A DNA stretch of 7,923 bases from Hadesarchaea archaeon (GTDB taxonomy: Archaea > Hadarchaeota > Hadarchaeia > Hadarchaeales > WYZ-LMO6). Below are positions 4,587-7,923 of the stretch, one piece after another. Under the pieces are notes generated by a model. The model was not told where the DNA came from, searched no databases, and was given only the letters and a program-made list of their open reading frames with translations. Within the stretch, counting starts at the first letter, position 1. Each line of letters starts with the position of its first letter. A program made the position numbers and the translations under genes. The stretch spans positions 1 through 7,923 of the forward strand of contig QNVD01000251.1 in NCBI GenBank assembly GCA_004347925.1, written 5' to 3'.

Positions 4587-5655
4587 GGTGATAGAGGCTC
4601 TGGAGGCCCTGGGCGCCAAGATCCTCCAGGAGATAGAGAGGGGAGAAAATCCCTCGCTGGAGGTCCCCATACGCTCCCTCTCGAACGTGAGGTACAACCC
4701 CGAGACCAGGATGCTGGAACTGGGGAGCGAGAGGGCCAAGCGCTACTTCTTCAACGTGGCACACGTGAGGAAGTTTGTCCAGACCGTGGAGGCCGCGGCC
4801 CTCAGCAAGGAGCTCAAGGAGGTGGGAAAGCACCTCAGCCTGAGGGAGGCCTTCTACAGGATGAAGCGCACCCTCCCGGGCTCCGACATAAACCTGGTGG
4901 ACGAGCAGGAGGAGTCGAACCAGGCCATCGAGGACCTGGAGCTCATAACCAACCTCTCGAGGGAGAAGCTGCACTTCAACGCCAACAAGATGGGATCGGT
5001 GGCGGGGAAGGTGGTGATAGAGGACAAGGGAGATGTGGTTGACTGGTCCAAGCTGGGTAGCGGCGGCTGGTCCATTCCCAGCAACGTGGAGGAGATAGTC
5101 TTCAAGGAGGTGAAGGCCAGGTTCGTTCTCTACATGGAGAAGGCCGCGGAATGGGAGAGGCTGCACGAGGACAGGGTTTGGGAGCGTCTCAACTGCGTCA
5201 TCATGTGCAGCCAGGGGCAGGCCACCAGGGGGGTGAGGAGGCTCCTCCAGAGGCTGCATCTGGAGCACGGCCTGCCGATATACGTCCTGACCGACTTCGA
5301 CCCCTGGGGGTTCTACATATACTCCGTTCTGAAGTTCGGGTCCATAGGACTGGCCCACATCTCCGAGCAGCTTGCCATCCCGGGGGCGAAGTTCCTGGGA
5401 CTCACGGCCGACGATGTGGAGAGGTACGACCTGAAGAAGCACTTCATAAAGTTCGAAGAGGTGGACCTGAGGAGGCTGGAACAGATCGCGAAGTACGAGT
5501 GGTTCAAGGACAACAAGGAGTGGCAGAGGCAGTTCAAGCTCATGAAGCAGATGGGGGCGAAGGTGGAGCTGGCCGCCCTGTCCTCCAAGGGCATAACCTT
5601 CATCTCCGAGCACTACCTGCCGGAAAAGCTCAGGAAGCAGGAATTCCTGGATTAG
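4570..5655 (+). CDS. top6A: DNA topoisomerase VI subunit A (Spo11-like)
   Basis: This 361-residue DNA-cleaving subunit is the archaeal homologue of Spo11. The catalytic tyrosine is Y96 in LREAFYRMK, in the winged-helix domain, and would form the 5'-phosphotyrosyl link. The Toprim metal site is the glutamate in YMEKAAEW (E190) plus the acidic pair of LTDFDPWGFYIYS (D242, D244). Family consensus as I know it is TDGDPYG, so F243 and W246 are local variants next to the metal ligands. Length is normal for Top6A. The ATG at 4570 lies inside the end of top6B, preceded by GGAGGT at 4561-4566 with a short 3-base spacing, so translation is probably coupled. The TAG shares bases with the stop codon of the convergent KH-protein gene. 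It functions with Top6B as an A2B2 complex in replication and chromosome topology. Confidence 0.97.
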   Translation: MKRKDEVIEALEALGAKILQEIERGENPSLEVPIRSLSNVRYNPETRMLELGSERAKRYFFNVAHVRKFVQTVEAAALSKELKEVGKHLSLREAFYRMKRTLPGSDINLVDEQEESNQAIEDLELITNLSREKLHFNANKMGSVAGKVVIEDKGDVVDWSKLGSGGWSIPSNVEEIVFKEVKARFVLYMEKAAEWERLHEDRVWERLNCVIMCSQGQATRGVRRLLQRLHLEHGLPIYVLTDFDPWGFYIYSVLKFGSIGLAHISEQLAIPGAKFLGLTADDVERYDLKKHFIKFEEVDLRRLEQIAKYEWFKDNKEWQRQFKLMKQMGAKVELAALSSKGITFISEHYLPEKLRKQEFLD

Positions 5656-6209
5656 CCCCTCTCCCTCCCCTCCGCCCTGGCCTTCTCCAGGAACCTGTAG
5701 ACCGTGGAGTGCTCCGCCCCCTCCAAAAGCATCTCCACGGCCCTCCTGGCCCTCCTCAGCTCCTCCGGGCTGCCTATCAGGGCCACTGTCTTGCCGTAGA
5801 CCGAAATCTTGGCCCCGGACATCTCCTCTATGTTCCTCCTGACCTTGCCTTCCTCCCCTATGACCCTGCCCCTGAGCCTGATCATGCCCTTCTCCGAGTT
5901 CACGTAGTCGTCCAGCTCTATCACCTCCAGGTAGCGGTCCTCCTCCAGGAGGGCGAAGGCCCTCTCCGGGCTGAAGCCCCTGCCTATGGCCCTCAGGACC
6001 TCCCTGGCCCTCAGCAGGGAGAGGGGATCCTCCCCTGGAAAGATCTGCACCAGCCCCTCCTCGCTGTCGAAGACCAGCCTCACCCCCGTCCTGCGCTCGA
6101 TCTCCTTCTTCACGCTGCCCTTCTTGCCGATGGCCACCCCCACCCTGTCCTTCGGGAGCCTAAGGACCTCGGGGGCACCCCCTCCCTCCGGGGAGCCTTC
6201 AGCCCTCAC
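5652..6209 (-). CDS. Archaeal two-KH-domain RNA-binding protein (Dim2/Pno1-like)
   Basis: This protein has 185 residues and two KH domains. The first, near residues 14-58, carries GxxG as GKKG (28-31) in VGVAIGKKGSVKKEIERRTG. The second, near 108-146, carries GEEG (118-121) in GRVIGEEGKVRRNIEEMSGAKISVYG. This pairing of a near-N-terminal KH and an RVIG-type KH is typical of archaeal Dim2/Pno1 homologues. In eukaryotes these bind pre-40S rRNA near the 3' end of 18S; archaeal ones are reported to associate with 16S rRNA and aIF2. The GTG start at 6209 overlaps the end of the RIO1 gene and is preceded by a purine-rich GGAGGAGG site. It is last in the aIF1A-RIO1-KH series, which agrees with a role in small-subunit maturation. 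The TAA ends inside the top6A stop codon. Confidence 0.9.
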   Translation of the reverse strand: MRAEGSPEGGGAPEVLRLPKDRVGVAIGKKGSVKKEIERRTGVRLVFDSEEGLVQIFPGEDPLSLLRAREVLRAIGRGFSPERAFALLEEDRYLEVIELDDYVNSEKGMIRLRGRVIGEEGKVRRNIEEMSGAKISVYGKTVALIGSPEELRRARRAVEMLLEGAEHSTVYRFLEKARAEGRERG

Positions 6210-6969
6210 CCTTCACCTCCTCCAGCAGCTCGGCCAGGGGGGGAACGGAAACCCCCTGCCTCCTGAAAAAGTTGGAGAGGTTGGAGAGATCCCTCCTGAG
6301 GAACTCCTCCGCCATGGGACTGGAAACGTCCGTGCCCAGGGAGAAGTCTATGAGGATGGGATCGGGGGAGAGGAGCACGTTGTACTCGCTCAAATCCGCG
6401 TGCACGAGCTTGGCCTCCCTGTAGAGGAGCTTCACTTCCTTGAGGAGCTTCCTGAAGACCCTCTCGGGATCGGCGGGGGGGGAGTCCTTCATCCTGGGGT
6501 AGGGGAGGCCCTCCTCGCCCATGAACTCCATCACCAGCACGTTCTTCTCGTAGTCTATGGCCCTGGGGGAGGACACCCCCGCCTCCCCCGCCCTCTGCAG
6601 ATTCTTGTACTCCCTGGAGGCCCAGGCGTAAACCACCTGTCGCCTGTCCCTGTGGATCCCCCTGAACCTTGGATCCACCACCAGGTACCGGTACATGTTC
6701 TTGAAGTCGGAGGTGGCCACCCGGTAGATCTTGACCGCCACATACTCCCCCTCCGGGTTGAGGGCCCTGAAGACGTGGGCCTCCTTCCCCGTGCTCACCG
6801 CTCCCCCGAAGCGATCCAGGGTCCCCCGGTTGATCAGGTGGTAGAGGGTGAGAAGGGTGGAGGCATCGAAGACCCTCTCCACCACCTTCCTCATCTCCGA
6901 ATCCTTCTCCAGCCTCTCGTACTTCCATCCCTCGCCCTTGCGCAGGAACTCCTGGAAATCCTCAGACAC
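6199..6969 (-). CDS. rio1: RIO1-type serine/threonine protein kinase
   Basis: This atypical kinase has 256 residues from the chosen start. Visible elements are the phosphate loop FGGAVSTGKEAHVF (54-67), the ATP lysine K80 in VAVKIYR, the catalytic loop LVHADLSEYN (188-197, D192, N197) and the metal-binding Asp of LIDFS (D208). STGKEA and the SEYN loop separate RIO1 from RIO2. In eukaryotes RIO1 drives late pre-40S maturation; archaeal Rio1 is thought to act on the small subunit too. Odd is the stretch after D208, SLGTDV, where RIO kinases I remember have a Gln two or three residues after the Asp (IDxGQ). The GTG at 6969 is preferred because GGGAG (6979-6975) stands 5 bases ahead and the gene then starts 2 bases after the aIF1A stop. 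An ATG at 7002 in frame would add 11 residues and overlap aIF1A by 31 bases. Confidence 0.93.
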   Translation of the reverse strand: MSEDFQEFLRKGEGWKYERLEKDSEMRKVVERVFDASTLLTLYHLINRGTLDRFGGAVSTGKEAHVFRALNPEGEYVAVKIYRVATSDFKNMYRYLVVDPRFRGIHRDRRQVVYAWASREYKNLQRAGEAGVSSPRAIDYEKNVLVMEFMGEEGLPYPRMKDSPPADPERVFRKLLKEVKLLYREAKLVHADLSEYNVLLSPDPILIDFSLGTDVSSPMAEEFLRRDLSNLSNFFRRQGVSVPPLAELLEEVKGEG

Positions 6970-6971
6970 CT

Positions 6972-7262
6972 TTACTCCCACAGTCCCTTTTTCTTGAGCC
7001 ATTCCACCTCGGTGCTGGTGTACCGGTAGACGAGGTCCCCCTTCCTGTCCCCCTCCACCTCCCAGGGGGCCACTATCACCACATCCTCCACCCTCACCCA
7101 GTCCCTCTTCTTCATCTTCCCGGGGATGCGGCATATCCTGACATGGCCGTCCCTGCACCTGACCCTGAGCCTGTCGAAGCCCACGATCTGCTCCACCACC
7201 CCAAGCACCTCCCCCTCCCTGGGAAGGCGGAGCCTCCCCTCCTCATTTCCCTTTTCTGGCAT
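6972..7262 (-). CDS. eif1A: Translation initiation factor aIF1A
   Basis: This small OB-fold protein has 96 residues. The block [35 protein letters not shown] (30-64) is the S1/IF1-type RNA-binding barrel, and the tail [15 protein letters not shown] (79-93) is the conserved C-terminal extension of archaeal and eukaryotic IF1A. aIF1A binds the A-site side of the 30S subunit and helps start-codon selection together with aIF1 and aIF2. The ATG at 7262 lies inside the end of the upstream synthase gene (20-base overlap) and has AGGAGG 7 bases before it, so coupled translation is likely. The RIO1 gene follows at once. N-terminal residues 1-15 are short and charged, as is usual in archaea. No anomalies are seen. 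Confidence 0.96.
   Translation of the reverse strand: MPEKGNEEGRLRLPREGEVLGVVEQIVGFDRLRVRCRDGHVRICRIPGKMKKRDWVRVEDVVIVAPWEVEGDRKGDLVYRYTSTEVEWLKKKGLWE
6975..6979 (-). promoter_or_regulatory. Ribosome binding site deciding the RIO1 start
   Basis: GGGAG on the minus strand lies 5 bases before the GTG at 6969 and overlaps the end of the aIF1A gene. The competing ATG at 7002 has GAGGTG only 2 bases before it, which is too close for good use. Confidence 0.5.
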
Positions 7263-7923
7263 TCTTCATCCTCCTGTCCCAGAGGAACCTGTTCACCCCC
7301 GCCAGCATGGCCTGAACGCTCGCCATGATGATGTCGCTGGAAGTTCCCCTGGCCGTTATGATCCTCCTGCCGTCCGTGAGCTTCACCACCACGCTCACCA
7401 CGGCGTTGGTCCCCCCCGAGATGGCATCCACGTGATACTCCTGCAGCCTCACGTTGGACATCCCCTCCACCACCTTCCTGATGGCGTTGATGGCCGCGTC
7501 CACGGGTCCCACCCCCACCCCCGAGTTCAGGAACTCCTTCCCGTCCACCTGAAGGCGCACGGAGGCGGTGGGGGTCACCCTGTTCCCGCTCACCACCGTG
7601 AGCTCCTGGAGCTTCACTATCTCCTCGAAGGAGCGCCCCAGAACCGAGTCCACGATGGCCCTCCACTCCGCGTCCGTTACCATCTTGCCCTTGTCCCCCA
7701 GGGCCTTCACCTGGGAGAAGATCTCCCTGATCTGCTCCTCCGAGGCCTTTATTCCCAGCCTCTGCAGCTCGCTGCGGATGGCCGCCGCCCCCACGTGCTT
7801 CCCGAAGATGAACCTCCTCCTCTGCCCCACCAGCTCGGGGGAGAGGGGCTCGTAGGTTCCCGGGAACCTCAGCACCCCGTGGGTGTGTATTCCCGACTCG
7901 TGGGAGAAGGCGTTGTCCCCCAC
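7243..7923 (-). CDS. 2-isopropylmalate synthase / (R)-citramalate synthase family, C-terminal part
   Basis: Only the last 226 residues are inside the window; the catalytic TIM barrel with its metal-binding HxH lies beyond base 7923, so the apparent GTG at the edge is not the start. The fragment opens with [17 protein letters not shown] (2-18), the conserved block at the barrel-to-linker border, then [22 protein letters not shown] (24-45). A regulatory LeuA dimer domain follows at about 105-215 with [16 protein letters not shown] (133-148) and ISGGTNAV, ending [23 protein letters not shown]. The presence of the regulatory domain argues against the homocitrate synthase AksA, which lacks it. It fits LeuA (leucine pathway, feedback by leucine) or CimA (isoleucine pathway). 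I cannot choose between them. Its 3' end overlaps aIF1A by 20 bases, so a biosynthetic gene heads or precedes a translation-factor run. Confidence 0.88.
   Translation of the reverse strand: MGDNAFSHESGIHTHGVLRFPGTYEPLSPELVGQRRRFIFGKHVGAAAIRSELQRLGIKASEEQIREIFSQVKALGDKGKMVTDAEWRAIVDSVLGRSFEEIVKLQELTVVSGNRVTPTASVRLQVDGKEFLNSGVGVGPVDAAINAIRKVVEGMSNVRLQEYHVDAISGGTNAVVSVVVKLTDGRRIITARGTSSDIIMASVQAMLAGVNRFLWDRRMKNARKGK

Noticed and set aside
4543..5613. A 356-codon antisense frame opposite top6A
   Set aside because: The composition is Leu/Pro/His/Gly rich with no recognisable domain; it exists only because the GC-rich sense frame lacks antisense stops.
5151..6266. A long plus-strand frame running from top6A across the KH gene
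   Set aside because: It is out of frame with top6A and antisense to the KH gene; the product has no family features.
1..7923. CRISPR arrays, insertion sequences, attachment sites, toxin-antitoxin or defence genes
   Set aside because: I saw no repeat-spacer pattern, no transposase motifs and no unexplained gap longer than about 170 bases; all long reading frames belong to known families.

Overview
The window is a compact, GC-rich archaeal chromosome segment. Archaeal markers are both subunits of topoisomerase VI, aIF1A, a RIO1 kinase, a two-KH-domain Dim2/Pno1-like protein, EndoQ, TATA-box promoters with apparently leaderless mRNAs, and tRNA genes interrupted by bulge-helix-bulge (BHB) introns. 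Heavy use of AGG for arginine and charged proteins would suit a thermophile. I cannot name the lineage; the gene set looks more euryarchaeal than thermoproteotal, and that is a guess.

Layout. 1-499 (-): N-terminal part of endonuclease Q, running off the left edge. 539-652 (-): a tRNA with anticodon CAU and two introns. 736-1722 (+): a DHH/DHHA1 phosphoesterase (RecJ/NrnA-like). 1723-2703 (-): an ornithine cyclodeaminase/alanine dehydrogenase family enzyme that abuts the DHH gene tail to tail. 2734-2887 (-): tRNA-Asn(GUU), also with two introns, one of them between positions 8 and 9. 3054-4586 and 4570-5655 (+): top6B and top6A, overlapping. 7923-5652 (-): an overlapping or near-overlapping run of a 2-isopropylmalate/citramalate synthase (partial), aIF1A, RIO1 and the KH protein, ending inside the stop codon of top6A.

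How the genes fit together. aIF1A, RIO1 and the KH protein form a translation-initiation and small-subunit-maturation unit. Top6B/Top6A form one A2B2 type IIB topoisomerase. EndoQ and the DHH protein are both nucleic-acid enzymes and are transcribed divergently around a tRNA. Genes at the head of a transcription unit (EndoQ, the dehydrogenase, top6B) have a TATA-like box about 22-27 bases before the ATG and no Shine-Dalgarno site, while internal genes (top6A, aIF1A, RIO1, KH) have GGAG-type sites.

Most protein-coding content is ordinary archaeal housekeeping. I did not find an undescribed protein system. The strongest unusual signal is in the tRNA genes: four introns in two tRNAs, two of them at non-canonical positions, with BHB folds that can be drawn base by base.
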